NCBI GenBank assembly: GCA_037953745.1
Contig: JBAKBP010000191.1
Coordinates: 248,001 to 312,000, forward strand
Direction: 5' to 3'
DNA from: Lithodes maja
Lineage: Eukaryota; Arthropoda; Malacostraca; Decapoda; Lithodidae
DNA length: 64,000 nucleotides
The translations under genes were made by a program, and so were the position numbers. This document shows positions 53,887-64,000 of this stretch, piece by piece. The notes beneath the pieces were generated by a model. The model did not search any database. It worked only from the letters and a program-made list of their open reading frames with translations, and had not been told where the DNA came from. Positions within the stretch are counted from its first letter, which is position 1; each line of letters opens with the position of its first letter.

Positions 53887-54385
53887 TAATAAGCCATCTT
53901 TTCTCAATTTCTTGAGAGATCACTTCAATGGATCCCTAGCCCTGACAAATTCAAAGGGGCCAAACTTTTGTTTTTGGGCCTCCTTCTGTAGCTTAGAGCC
54001 TGCCAGAAAGACATTATCTATCAAAAAGATCCTAGTTATGAACACGTCATCTCTCAGGTCGGCCCATCGAATCCTGTGTCACCATAGGGCCATAGTTGAA
54101 AGTGATAGAGAGTCAAATTCAAGGTACGTTAGAGTCATAATGTCTGGACATCCGGAGCTTGAAGCAGTTTAAGTCATGGGTGAGGGAAAGACAGATTGAG
54201 GGAGAGAGTTCCAAAGCTTTGATTTTGAGTAAAAGAAAGTATGTATGTATTTATGTAGGCTATTATTGTTAAAGTATCCCTAAGATGCCTTTTATGGGAA
54301 TCACGCTGCATCCAGGTATTCCTTGGTGTCGCACCTTCCCAGATGGAGGTAGGGTGTGGTGAGATCTGTTTGTGAGAGGGCAGCG
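53887..54385. other. No gene recognised
   Basis: Ordinary sequence between the long-TIR element and the LINE tail; short frames only. Confidence 0.4.
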
Positions 54386-54948
54386 GGGGAGGAGGTCGTT
54401 GTTGTTGTTGTTGTTGTTGTTGTTCCCTAAGCTGCCTGGCCGAACAGCCCCGAGTCCCTGAGAAAGGCCATGGCCACGATCGGGCTTTCCCACTGAGCTC
54501 TCATTGAGTGTAGATTGTGATGTTGGCGTAAGTGGTTGTGTGAAATGCAGTCTTCTATGATGTGTTTAATGGTATGGGGTGCTGTGTTATATCCCGGGCA
54601 GGCGTCGACAACGGAGTCATCCAGTCTCTTCTGATAGCTCAGGAGAGCTGGATGGTGTCCGCATCTCAGCCTGGCCAGGTGGACTCTGTCCTCGCGAAGA
54701 AGGGAGGATTCGGAAGGATGGATTTCGGGAGGTCGTGCATGCCGCTGCGTGTTGTCTGTGAGTGAGTGGATGGATGGGTGAGAGATATGAGTATGGATGT
54801 GCTTCTGGAAGTTGGTTCGGGGTGGGCAGGGAGGGACAGAGGACAGTAATTGTGTGTGATACCTTGTGCTGGGTGTTGTTTTGATATTTCTTGGTGTCTG
54901 TGGGTGTGTTGCCATGTAGTTTAGTGGGTGGTCTTGGTTCGTGGAGGT
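54386..54948 (-). pseudogene. Jockey-like LINE, 5'-truncated 3' end
   Basis: Begins (in reverse) at STNQDHPLNYMATH and runs through RVHLARLRCGHHPALLSYQK and CPGYNTAPHTIKHI (second Cys of the CPGC motif replaced by Tyr) to RDSGLFGQA, then a (TTG)n run on the plus strand at 54398-54424. The C-terminal 170 codons are open and resemble 17430-17970 closely. Confidence 0.9.
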
Positions 54949-55158
54949 CGTTGTTCCATTAGCTTGTAGCTTTAGGCCAATGTTTGCTCCATCCACAGCC
55001 CTCCCAGAAGCGCCGTTATTGCCGGTGGATCTCTTTGGCACCAAGACATTGCTCTAGGATACGTGGGGTATATTCTATTCCGACATTAAATATGGAGGAC
55101 CCTCTTACCCTCATGGGGTACGTTATCATAGCTATCATGCACCCTTTCTGGTTTAAAG
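54949..55158. other. No gene recognised
   Basis: Short flank between LINE and MITE. Confidence 0.35.
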
Positions 55159-55355
55159 TTAAGCCTTTCAGTACTGGTGCCGCCCTTTTAACTATATTTT
55201 GGCTAGTGATAGACGATTTTACACAGCAATTAACAGGCTTCGATCTATCTCACTTCACCATTTTTACTACCACTGATCCTTCTTATACTGCAGAAAATCG
55301 TCTAAACACAGCTACAAAATAAATAAAAAGATGTTGCTGGTACAGAAGGGGTTAA
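55159..55355. mobile_element. piggyBac-type MITE, family 2 (197 bp)
   Basis: TTAA at 55159-55162 and 55352-55355. Ends: TTAAGCCTTTCAGTACTGG and, in reverse, TTAACCCCTTCTGTACCAG. The right-end motif also occurs alone at 37725-37745. Non-coding. Confidence 0.7.
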
Positions 55356-55780
55356 TTATGACAATACAATAAGAAACAATACAACTTTGAACTCACACAG
55401 GACAAATAGTGTAAGATTGTTGGATACAGGTATTCCCAGACCATTGTCAGCTATACAGGTGTATACACGGTTGTGGTCCTTCACACCCACACGGACTGAC
55501 AACTCCGATCTGTGGACAAAGCAGAATAAGATCATAAATATTCAGCAACACATTAAAATGAACTTGTCCACAGTCAACCTCTCATTAAAAAATAGGTAGT
55601 TCATCAGTCTAGCAAATATGAAACATAAAAAATGGAATCTAAGCCACAATAAGGCTACCCACTCCCCCCCTTTCCACAACCTTCTTACCTTAGATATGTA
55701 CGCTACGTGGAGGGCAAACAAATGTTACTAAATTTTTCAATGAAAAGTCTCTGAGACCATGAAAGTGAATAAAGAACATC
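55356..55780. other. Intronic or intergenic DNA next to the Ig gene
   Basis: No repeat or coding pattern recognised; contains one C run near 55662. Confidence 0.4.
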
Positions 55781-55784
55781 TATA

Positions 55785-56060
55785 ACATACTTTGTGACTG
55801 TCCCCTGGAGAACGTTTGGTCTTGGGTTGGGGCAGGTGGTTGGACTGATTGGTGTGCCAGGTAGTTAACATACCTTGTGACTGTACCACCGTAGTCCCCT
55901 GCAGAACGTTTGGTCTTGGGTTGGGGCAGGTGGTTTGGACTGATTGGTGTGCCAGGTAGTTAACATACCTTGTGACTGTTCCACCGTAGTCCCCTGGAGA
56001 ACGTTTGGTCTTGGGTTGGAGCAGGTGGTTGGACTGATTGGTGTGCCAGGTAATGGTGGC
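55785..56060 (-). repeat. Tandem triplication of an exon end with splice donor
   Basis: Units of ~95, ~95 and ~83 bp (the third lacks ~12 bp), each with CCTGGCACACCAATCAGTCC, CCAAGACCAAACGTTCT and, on the minus strand, ACA(A)AG/GTATGT. Donor positions (last exonic base) are 55969, 55874 and 55791. Only the rightmost unit lies in frame with the Ig exon. Confidence 0.85.
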
Positions 56061-56158
56061 TGGTGGTAGGCTGGTGGACGTCTGACAGATGAGGGTCGCC
56101 CACTCTCCTGCCTCCACGCTGCTTGGATTTACCCAACCCGAAACCGACCATGCCATGA
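55969..56158 (-). CDS. Ig-domain exon of a nephrin-like cell-adhesion gene (exon 2 of 2 seen)
   Basis: Acceptor ...TTTCATTATTCAG then coding MAWSVSGWVNPSSVEAGE (after a split codon), WATLICQTSTSLPPATITW (first Ig Cys and the Trp) and PGDYGGTVTR, ending at ACAAG/GTATGT. The intron before it is phase 1, matching the end of the exon at 57034-57212, and its own end is phase 2. The style NPSSVEAGE...LICQTSTSLPPATITW is like insect nephrin/sticks-and-stones type proteins, which act in cell adhesion at the membrane. Rest of the gene is outside or not recognised. Confidence 0.75.
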
Positions 56159-56344
56159 CTGAATAATGAAAGAAATATAATGGTTATGCTTAGAGTACAT
56201 TTCAAAAACTGCGTCACTAGCCTCAAGTAAAAGGATAAAATACAATCTTCACTAGCGTTGCCTCAACTGCCCAATTATCCACAAATAGCTCTTGTAGAAT
56301 TACGCACGCGTATTGGAGCCATTTATACAATGATATACAATGAT

Positions 56345-56800
56345 GATGACCTATGCCTCGGAGACGTAGCCGGTTAAAGTGGAGGATATCAATAGGATGG
56401 AACGGAATGAGAAGAGATTGGTGAGATGGATAAATAGGGTTAACCTCATGGATGGGGTATCTAGTGATGAATTAAGAAGGCATCTGGGCATTAGGAGTAT
56501 CAGTGAAGTGATCTGCACGAGCCAACTTGGTTGGCTAGGACACGTGGAGAAAATGGATGATCAGTGCTGGGTGAAGAAATGCCGGACTGTGAACGTGGAT
56601 GGAACTGCACGTAGGGGTAGACCTAGAATGACATGGAATCAGGTATTCTGGACCGATCTCAATATATAGAACTTGACATCAGAGGCAGCCCTAGACAGGG
56701 TCGCCTGGAACGCTGCCATTTAGGACGAGAGACTGTAACCACACTATTTGTGGACAACACCGTCTTTGAACTTGCATGTATGTGTATGTATAGAGAGGAT
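56345..56800 (+). pseudogene. RTE-like LINE (family B), 3' fragment within the Ig-gene intron
   Basis: Reads MTYASETxPVKVEDINR, RRHLGIRSISEVICTSQLGW, GHVEKMDDQCWVKKC and RGRPRMTWNQVF, ending with AGACTGTAACC and a TGTATGTGTATG tail. Same family as 19641-20871. Opposite to the Ig gene, so harmless if spliced out. Confidence 0.85.
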
Positions 56801-57033
56801 ATGCTTTTACTCGCTTAGCAAATTTCCACTCACAGTTAATAACATGTTTTGTATAAATGCCTCTTAAATGAAATCTCAGGTTTTTCAGATGAGAAGACAC
56901 CCTTTCTCCATGAAATATATGAACCAATCCTCACCTTCCACCCGATTGCAAAAAAGGAGACTCGTAGTAAATATATAAATACAACTGCACCACCATATTA
57001 CCATGCGAAATAACATAAAACTGAAATACTCAC

Positions 57034-57212
57034 ATAGGACCTTGAGTGTGACGTGTGCTACCATGGGTGAGGTGGTGGCCGGGTTGGACACTTGACAAGA
57101 CACCTTCTCTCCGTTATCCTGTGGGGTGACCTCCAGTGTGGTCCTGGCTCGGGTCAGACTGTGGTCCTCCTCCTCCACACTGGCTGTCAGCTTCTTGCCT
57201 TCTTTGTAAAAC
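57034..57212 (-). CDS. Ig-domain exon of a nephrin-like cell-adhesion gene (exon 1 of 2 seen)
   Basis: Acceptor TTCTATCACCAG/G and donor CCTAT/GTGAGT frame 179 bp encoding FYKEGKKLTASVEEED, ARTTLEVTPQDNGEKVSCQ and PMVAHVTLKVL. It holds the second Cys of an Ig domain; the first base completes a split codon that would give Trp (TG/G), the usual Ig Trp before FYK. The preceding exon is not visible upstream, where an RTE LINE fills the intron. Both splice phases agree with the next exon. Confidence 0.82.
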
Positions 57213-57259
57213 CTGGTGATAGAATATATAAACATAGTTACATAAAGTAGTAGAGGGAA

Positions 57260-59098
57260 TGAAGATTTGAGAGACAGAAAAGGGAAAGGTACTTGGAGAA
57301 AGAAAGAGTGGTGAAGAGAGTAGTGAAGGAAAGTAAGAGAAGACTAGATGAGGAATTTGGAAGGAATTTAAGTGTAAAGTGGAGGGAGTGTAAGAAACTG
57401 CTCTGAAAAGAGGTCAAGAAAGTTAGGGAGGGTAGAAAAGGAAGTAGTAAGGGTGTGAAAGATAAGAATGGGCGAGTGCTATCCAAGAAGCAAGAGAGAG
57501 TCGAGAGATGGAGGGAGCACTTCAATGAATTGTCGAACGCAAGGAATGAAACGCCAGCAAACATAGTTGGATAAGGTATGGGAGAGAAAAGAAGAGAACT
57601 AGTGAAGGAGGAGGTTGGGATCAGGAGGTCAGAAGTGTGTGAAGCCATGAACAGAGTGAAAACGGGGAAAGCATCAGTAGTAAATGGAGTGTGTGGGGAA
57701 ATGCTGATGTATGGTGGTGAGATAGGGATCGAATGGGTATGGAAAATGTGTAAACTAGCATGGGAGTAGGGAAGTGCACCTAATGACTCAAAGACAGGCA
57801 CATTAGTCCCCCTGCATAAGGGTAAAGGGGAGAGAGGAGCGTGCGGTAATCACCGGGGGATATGTCTTCTAAATGTAGTAGAAAAGCTGTATTGGTCAAG
57901 AGAGTGAGAGCGAGAACAGAGCAATTAGTAGGTGACGAGCAGGGCGTGTTTAGGAAGGCAAGATGATGTGAGACAAGATTTGTGCCTTTATGGACTTGGA
58001 GAAGGCCTTGATAGAGAAGGTCTGTGGAAAGTACTGAGAATATATCGAGTAGCTGGCAAGTTGGAGAAGGCAGTGAAGAGCATGTATGAGGGTGCAAATG
58101 TGTCAGTACGTGTGAAGAATTAACTGAGCGAATTCTTTGATCTGAATATTGGGTTAAAGCAATGGTGTGTGATGTCCCCATGGTTGTTCAATATATATAT
58201 ATATGGATGGAATCATGAAAGAAGTACAAGGAAGAGCAGTCAATGTTAGTGAACCACTAATAAGGGAAGTAAATATGTGGAACTTGCCTGTACTGCTGTT
58301 TGCTGATGATACAGTCCTGATGAACGATAGTGATTAGGATTTGAAGGGTGTGGTAAAGATGTTTGGAAAAATGTGAGAACAACGGAATCTGAATGTAAAT
58401 GTGGGGAAGAGTAAGGTTATGATCTTTGAAAGGGGTGCAGTCACAGAGTGTAAGATGGGGTTGAATGGTCAGGCTATGGAGAATGTCATCTCATAATTAT
58501 GTATTTGGGCAGTGTGTTGAGTAAAGATGGGAGTATGGAGGAAAAAGTGCGGGAGATAGTGCAACAGGGGAAGATGGTTGTAGGAATACTGAAAGCAGTA
58601 ACAAGAAACAGGGTGGTCTACATGGAAGTCCTTGCATGATAGTGTGGTAATCCCAACATAGACATACGGGAGTGAAGCATGGACGTTGTTGGAGAAACAC
58701 AAACCAAGGTTGAGAGGGGTGGAAATGAGTAACTTGAGAAGTGAATGTGGAGTTACATAGAGGGATAGACAGATGAATGAGGAAGTGTGAGAGCGGTGTG
58801 GTGTGGATGTATATGTGCTGGAAAGTGTGCAAAGGAACACCTTGAGATGGTTTGGTCATGTGGAACATATGGGAATTGAAAGAATGACTAAGAGAGTGTA
58901 CGAGAGTGAATTGGAAAGACAGAGAGGGAGAGGTAAATCGAGAGAGAGGTGGAAGGATGGAGTTAAGAAGTTTATGCGTGAAAGCGGTGCTGGATGGGAG
59001 GAGGGGCGTCGACTAACTGGGGACAAACGTGCATGGGGGCGATTCATTCGTGGCCACCCTTTCGGAGATCACAGAGTCCGACAATATATTGATAGATA
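57260..59098 (+). pseudogene. RTE-like LINE (family A), decayed full-length-like copy
   Basis: Frames scattered over 1.8 kb: VCEAMNRVKTGKASVVNGVC, LVPLHKGKGERGACGNHRGI, FMDLEKALIEK-like region, LPVLLFADDTVLM, LNVNVGKSKVM, NTLRWFGHVEHMG and RRLTGDKRAWGRFIRGHPFG, then TGATAGATAG. Many frameshifts and stops. Related to 10425-11450. Lies in the Ig-gene intron on the opposite strand. Confidence 0.85.
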
Positions 59099-59284
59099 GT
59101 TGCAATTTATTTACCTTTAACTACCCATGATCTAATCCAAAATATTAGCTTGACCCTAACGCCGTATCAAGCCTATTGAGAGTATCCAAAATAGACACCA
59201 TTGTTATCTGATTCTGTCATGAATGGTTTCACTGGGCCTCGATATGGATTTTGAATGGTCTTGGTGGGCCCCTGTTTTTAACGT

Positions 59285-59509
59285 TGTGACGTTAACCACT
59301 CCGTTACAACCGCATGGCTTGTTCTACACTGACTCGCTAGGAACGCCAGGGCAGTGGATGTGGCAACAGTTGATGTATTGTTGTGTGCTTTATTTCATAT
59401 GAAAGCTTGTGTCATGGGCAGTCCAGAAAGGCTCTTTGTTTTCACCCATGTCAAGGCTTTATATATTTAATTGCAAAGTATATGTTTTATCATTAAGTAG
59501 TAATGATAG

Positions 59510-59549
<40 letters not shown>

Positions 59550-61102
59550 ACAGAGTGTGGGGAGGCGCGCAGTGTTTTGCTATACTCGATGACGTCATAG
59601 CTGGCTGGCCTCGTGGGGATTCGTTGGAGGAGTTTTTTACCATGCTTGGTGACGTCATGTTTGGCTAGCTTCTTTAGCGTTGGCTAGAGGACTTGTTACC
59701 GCTTTTCTACGCGGCTCGAGCTAGTGCTAGTATATATACAGCTCTCTCACCACTCTCTCCCTCAGATCTGGTTTCTAGAACGCATCCCTCTTATATCTGT
59801 CTCCCTCTCCGCACCTGAGAACCTTTTCCTCTGCCTATCTCTCTCATTTTCCATATCTTTCACCACCTTTTATTAATATTATACCCCCTCTGGTTAACTC
59901 TGCATAATCAGCTTCATGCTGGCCAGTTGTATTGTGCGTTAAGGTCTTATATAACCCATGTATGTTAGTTGTTAAGATAAGTTGATCACGAAGCATTGGT
60001 TGGCATTCATATTGTTCAGTACTGCTTCCTGTAATTATTAGTGTTCTGCTGGATTAGATAATGCTAGACTAGGAGTCTGATACTATAAGGTATTGTTTCC
60101 GATGGGTGTTGGCTTTAGTTAAAAGCTGCACGACGTACCTGAGAACTGGAGTTGATTGGGTAAATTCTAGTCTGTGTGCCATTGAGAATAGAGCATGCAC
60201 GAATGAGGGCTTTTTGCCTATACCATTCTGCACTGTTCTAAGCTCGTTGTTTGTCTTTGAGATACGCCAGGAGAACGCTTAATACTTCGGTATTAAGGTT
60301 TCTCAAGAGAGCTACCCTTCATTATAACGTAATATTTGACGCACAGACTTAAGATTTGCACTAGGCTATGCGGCATGCCATACGCACCAGTATCTCGTAT
60401 CATTGACTCTAGGTAGACTTTATCAGTCACAGTAGACATTAAGTATATTAAACCAATTACTCTTTTTATGCATACCCGTTTATGATTACACAAGCATTTC
60501 GCAGCCTAGTTTGATGTATTGAGACACAAACGACTTAGGCTCTTTTTGTTGATAGGAATACTGCATTGTCGTGGCGATTATTATTATTGTTGTGGCGTTT
60601 AGGATATTCTTGGCTCCGACTGCATTATATCTCCTGCCTTTTTGTGAGCATAGCCTGCTCGAGCATTGTTCCGCTGCCTGCCTTTTTGGTTTCCATTTCC
60701 GATTCGAGCATCTTGATAGTATCTAACATTTAAAGAAGATTCCTTGTTGGTGTTGAAGGACTTTAGTGCACTTTCTTTCATGCAGGAGTGCCTGACATTT
60801 ATTGATTAAAGTAACGTAAGCTGTAACTCCTCTTACCACCTTACTTTGCATACCATAACCAAGCACCTTCGGTTATAGGTAGTAATAGGCTGTTTTCACA
60901 TAACATTAAGCCTAGAGTAGACGCACATTTATTGAGAGTTTAATAACCTATTATTGCATATAGAACTCTGGAGAGTATTTGTGTTCTTTGTTCACTGGGA
61001 ATATACATCAGAGGTTGGATCTAGCGCTTTCCGTTGTAGCATTTATGCCATTACTAGTCCAATGAATAAGAGCCCTGATATATTAAAACCTCAGTCGTAA
61101 CA
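59285..61102 (+). repeat. Gmr1-like element B, 5' LTR (about 1,818 bp)
   Basis: Starts TGTGACGTTAACC and ends CAGTCGTAACA, the same terminal bases as element A's LTR (TGTGACGC, CCGTAACA) and nearly the same length, but the interior is diverged. Contains (GA)n at 59514-59546, two TGACGTCA palindromes (59590-59597, 59650-59657), a TATATATA box (59731) and TCAG initiator-like sequence (59762). The partner LTR is outside the window. Confidence 0.8.
59590..59765 (+). promoter_or_regulatory. Putative core promoter in the element B LTR
   Basis: Two TGACGTCA sites, then TATATATACA at 59731-59740 and TCAGATC at 59762, about 31 bp from the TATA start, as expected for an arthropod TATA/initiator pair. 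Transcription would start near 59764. Confidence 0.5.
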
Positions 61103-61104
61103 AA

Positions 61105-61114
61105 TGGCGACCTT
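61105..61114 (+). other. Primer-binding site of element B
   Basis: TGGCGACCTT two bases after the LTR end, identical to that of element A. Confidence 0.75.
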
Positions 61115-61319
61115 ACCTAGGATTTGGTGAACCTACATTTATTAGCAGGGAACATTTGTTGTTTTGGGGAATATTTTGCGGGGATCAGCAAGAATAATTG
61201 TTTTTTGCAACATAGTATAGCCCTTGAGTATTTCCGAGAATTTTTGCGTGTATATTGAGGTATAAGAGTTTGGGGTGCTTCTTTTCTGAATATTGAGGTG
61301 GGAAACTTTTGTGAGCATC

Positions 61320-62449
61320 ATGTCTTATACTGGATCAGAGGAGAATGGAGACACAGTACGTAATGTCGAAACTGAGGAACAGCAGTATGATGAAAGGGTT
61401 AATCAGGTGAACTGTGAGGAGGATGCTAGGATATTTTGCAATGGCCTGTTACTGCCGAGCGGTTGGAGGGTATGGATCGGTACGGTCTTCAATGCCTGGC
61501 CACAGCTATCGGTCATGCGGGTACTAGCAGCATGAGCAGGGATAACTTGATAACGTGTGTCCTGGGCAGGGTGACTGGTGAGCGAGATGGGTTGAGTGCT
61601 CAGAGCCCTTCGGCCATGCTTCCCCTACACTCGACTCCCAGCCATCCCAGTAGTTTGCCGACCCCGAGTACGTGTCCTCAGTTGGGTGGTGACTGGCAGG
61701 GTGGGTTGCCCCTGGGGGTCCACCGGTAATTTCAAACATTGTAGCACCTTCACCTCCTCAAGGGTTAACTCCAGAATTATTGCTTCAGCTCGAATTTGCT
61801 AAGATCCAGCAGCAAATAGAATCAGCTAAGATCGAAGAGAGAAAGGCTATCAGGGTATCTGAGCAGCAAATAGAATAAGCCAAGATAGAAGAGAGAAAAA
61901 CTATCAGTCAGCAGTCTCAGCACATACACCTAGCAAAAATCCAAGCTGATTTAGAGTCGACTAGGTACTGTGCCGACATGGACGTAGAGAAGTCGCGAGT
62001 AGAGACAACGGGACAGCGACTTGGGGCTGGTAACCGTATTCATGATCAATCTCTCTCGCACTTATTGAAACTGGTTCCGGTGTTTGATGAGAGTGGGGCA
62101 ACAGAATTTTTCGCACGCTTTGAGAAGAAGTGCCAGGAACACCAGTGGCCAGAGAATAAATGGGCAGCACTTGTATCCTCTAGATTAATAGGCAAGGGTC
62201 TTAAAGCCTACGATGCGTTATCTTTGGAGTCATGTATTGTGTATGAGGATCTCAAGGAGGCTGTCCTGAGGGCTTACGAACTGCAACCAGAAACGTACCG
62301 TTTGAAGTTCCGGGGTGTAACTAAGGGAAGAGACAGCACCTTTTTGGAACACGCCCGGGACTTGTCCGATGTTATGGGGAACTGGCTCCGATCTGAGAAG
62401 GTAACAACATTTGATGGAATTAAGCAGTTAATGATGTTGGAGCAGTTCT
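61320..62449 (+). pseudogene. Gmr1-like element B, Gag N-terminal and capsid region
   Basis: Starts MSYTGSEENGDTV at 61320, then after a frameshift near 61445 MDRYGLQCLATAIG. A further frameshift near 61725 and a stop near 61876 follow, then the capsid region MDVEKSRVETTGQRL, SHLLKLVPVFDESGATEFFA and LQPETYRLKFRG, close to element A. Interrupted by a MITE at 62450. Confidence 0.88.
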
Positions 62450-62895
62450 TTAACCCGTACAGCCCCAGCGACGCGCCTGACGCGTCGGCAATGTATGTAA
62501 CGCACAGCCCCAGAGACGCGCCTGGCGCGTCACCCTAATTGCGCCGACCGTAACCTCAGGTGTAGCCACTCAAGAGGGCTCAGATTTGTATGGGAACTGT
62601 GTACGTATCCCACGCAACCGTCCCGATGGTTGAAAACTCTCAAAGTCCACGTGCGTGCGCGTGAGCGCGCAATAACCTGTTTTTTGGGGTTAATTGCCTT
62701 CAATTTTTTACTCTTGTAAAATACGTTTTCGGGGGCTCTGTAGGACCATTCTTTAAGCTTTTTGAGCGGTTTTTCGTGGTTTTTCCTTCATTCCTAACCC
62801 ATTCGCTATTGTTTCTGGAATAAAACCATTTTTTGAAAACCGGCCGGGTTCTGGTGAACAAACATTACAAAACTAGCCGGGGCTGGACGGGTTAA
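62450..62895. mobile_element. piggyBac-type MITE, family 3, inserted in element B gag
   Basis: TTAA at 62450-62453 and 62892-62895. Ends TTAACCCGTACAGCCCC and, in reverse, TTAACCCGTCCAGCCCC. Two subterminal copies of CAGCCCCAG(C/A)GACGCGCCTG at about 62460 and 62506. Removing the insert and one TTAA restores the Gag frame, which fixes the edges. Confidence 0.9.
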
Positions 62896-64000
62896 GAGCA
62901 CGGGCGGTGATCTAACTTTGAACTTAAAGGAGAAAAACCCAAGAACTCTAGTCGAAGCAGCAGAAATAGCTGATTGACGGCTGTCGTTGATTCAGGGTTG
63001 CGGGTCCTCACAGAAGTACGATGCAAGTGCTAGGGACCGTTATCCTCCCCCTCCCCGTAGCAATGACACATTTAAACAAAAGAGCAATGTAACTAAAACT
63101 GAATCCAAACCTAACACCATGCCGTATGAGAAGAGTCAGGGGCTTTTTACATCACAGTATAAGCCGAAACCGAAATTTATGTGTTTTAAGTGCCACCAGG
63201 AGGGTCATAAGGCAAATGAGTGCCCTAGTCGACCTCCTCCGGCAGCCGTGTCTTTTGCTCACGGCATTGGAGTGTTCAAGAGGACATCGGAGTTTGATAG
63301 AGGCAATTCTTCCGAGGTAAATACACTGCCAGTGCAGAAGGATCCGGAAGGCTTATTCCCTGTCCGTGATGCCTTTAGTGACCACAGGGGACTCGGTTGT
63401 GTGGAGTGGGGGGGTAGAAGACATGAGGAGAGAATTTTGCGTGACACTGGGGCATCGCAAACATTGTTGAGGAATTTCACTGGTAAACCTGTAAATACGG
63501 CGCGGGTGGTTGTGGTTCAGGGAGTTAATGCAACAAGGTCATACCCGCTTGTAAGAATGAAGATGGAAGTTGATGGTGTGACTCGTGACCTGGATGTAGG
63601 AATTGTGGAGAAGTTACCTGTTGGGGGCGTCGACCTCCTTCTCGGCAACGACTTTGCGGGGCCTACTTCTGAGGCTCCACCCTTGGTTGTTGCCGAGAAG
63701 CCGGCCGACGTGAGTAGGGAGGAGCAGGAGTGGGTTGAGAAGTGTCCGGTGCAACCTATGGCGTGTGTTGTCACCAGATCTCTTGCTTCCAGGGAGTCAC
63801 ATTCTGGTCAACAGTCTTTAGACAAGCGGAGGAAAGGTACCGAGAAGGGGTTGAAAGTTGATGCGGTTGAGAGTTTAGTATCAACGGACATTCTCGGGGA
63901 CTCAGTATTAGGACCGATTTTCGAGTCTGGAGAAGACCCATTAACTGTTACTAAGAAGGCAGAGGATGGGCTTAAAAAGACGAAGAGACAACAACGATAC
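62896..64000 (+). pseudogene. Gmr1-like element B, Gag end, zinc knuckle and protease (runs off window)
   Basis: Continues LTLNLKEKNPRTLVEAAEI (SCAN-like end), an in-frame TGA replacing Phe near 62974, a CCHC knuckle MCFKCHQEGHKANECP at about 63177, protease LRDTGASQTLLRNFTGKPVN with DTG at 63442-63450, and GGVDLLLGNDFAG. No frameshift visible after 62974 to the edge. Integrase and RT are expected beyond 64000. Confidence 0.9.

Noticed and set aside
57238..57801. 187-codon minus-strand frame rich in Ser/Phe/Leu
   Set aside because: Antisense of the purine-rich RTE LINE; low-complexity composition explains its length.

Overview
This is eukaryotic, almost certainly invertebrate, genomic DNA made of nested transposable elements, with the remains of one ordinary host gene. 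There are no operons, bacterial genes, rRNA genes or CRISPR arrays. The mix of BEL/Pao, a GalEa-like Copia, Gmr1-like Ty3/gypsy, CR1, RTE, piggyBac-type MITEs, hAT and a Ginger-like transposon suits an arthropod. A decapod crustacean is my guess from the element repertoire, not something the sequence proves.

Layout. 1-4.8 kb: 3' two thirds of a decayed BEL/Pao element, broken by a SINE and by a TTAA-flanked insert. 5-12.4 kb: a CR1 fragment, a SINE, a piggyBac-type MITE, a tRNA-derived SINE, an RTE 3' end and a C2H2 zinc-finger fossil. 12.8-18.0 kb: a jockey-like LINE split by a CR1 insertion, then further CR1 pieces to 19.1 kb. 19.6-20.9 kb: an RTE-like LINE tail split by another SINE. 20.87-30.07 kb: a complete, very young Ty3/gypsy element on the minus strand, with two nearly identical 1,789-bp LTRs, a 4-bp target duplication and one uninterrupted 1,699-codon gag-pol frame. 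Its integrase lies before reverse transcriptase, the order known from the Gmr1 group. 30.4-31.7 kb: a MITE inside a pair of inverted repeats. 31.8-37.7 kb: probable ends of a hAT element enclosing the longest CR1 copy. 37.8-38.6 kb: a pogo-like MITE and a 30-bp minisatellite. 38.9-39.5 kb: a transposase fossil. 39.82-44.40 kb: a complete Copia element (minus) with short LTRs, a 5-bp target duplication and an internal deletion removing the RT catalytic block.

45.8-48.9 kb: a Ginger1-like fossil (integrase plus OTU protease) and unrecognised coding-like fragments. 49.97-53.89 kb: a 3.9-kb element with ~430-bp terminal inverted repeats around one large gene (about 1,000 codons, four lesions) whose protein I cannot name; this is the best candidate for a poorly described system. 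54.4-54.9 kb: a second jockey-like copy. 55.8-57.2 kb: two exons of a nephrin-like immunoglobulin cell-adhesion gene (minus) with compatible splice phases; the 3' end of the second exon, including its splice donor, is tandemly triplicated. 57.3-59.1 kb: a decayed RTE LINE. 59.3-64 kb: a second, decayed Gmr1-like element (plus) whose gag is interrupted by a TTAA MITE; it runs off the window.

Working relationships visible here: the SINE and the jockey-like LINE share a 3' end, so the LINE probably mobilises the SINE; TTAA MITEs presumably depend on a piggyBac transposase elsewhere; and LTRs of three unrelated families carry TGACGTCA palindromes, suggesting common use of a CREB/ATF-type activator. 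All coordinates come from reading by eye, so element edges may be off by a few bases.
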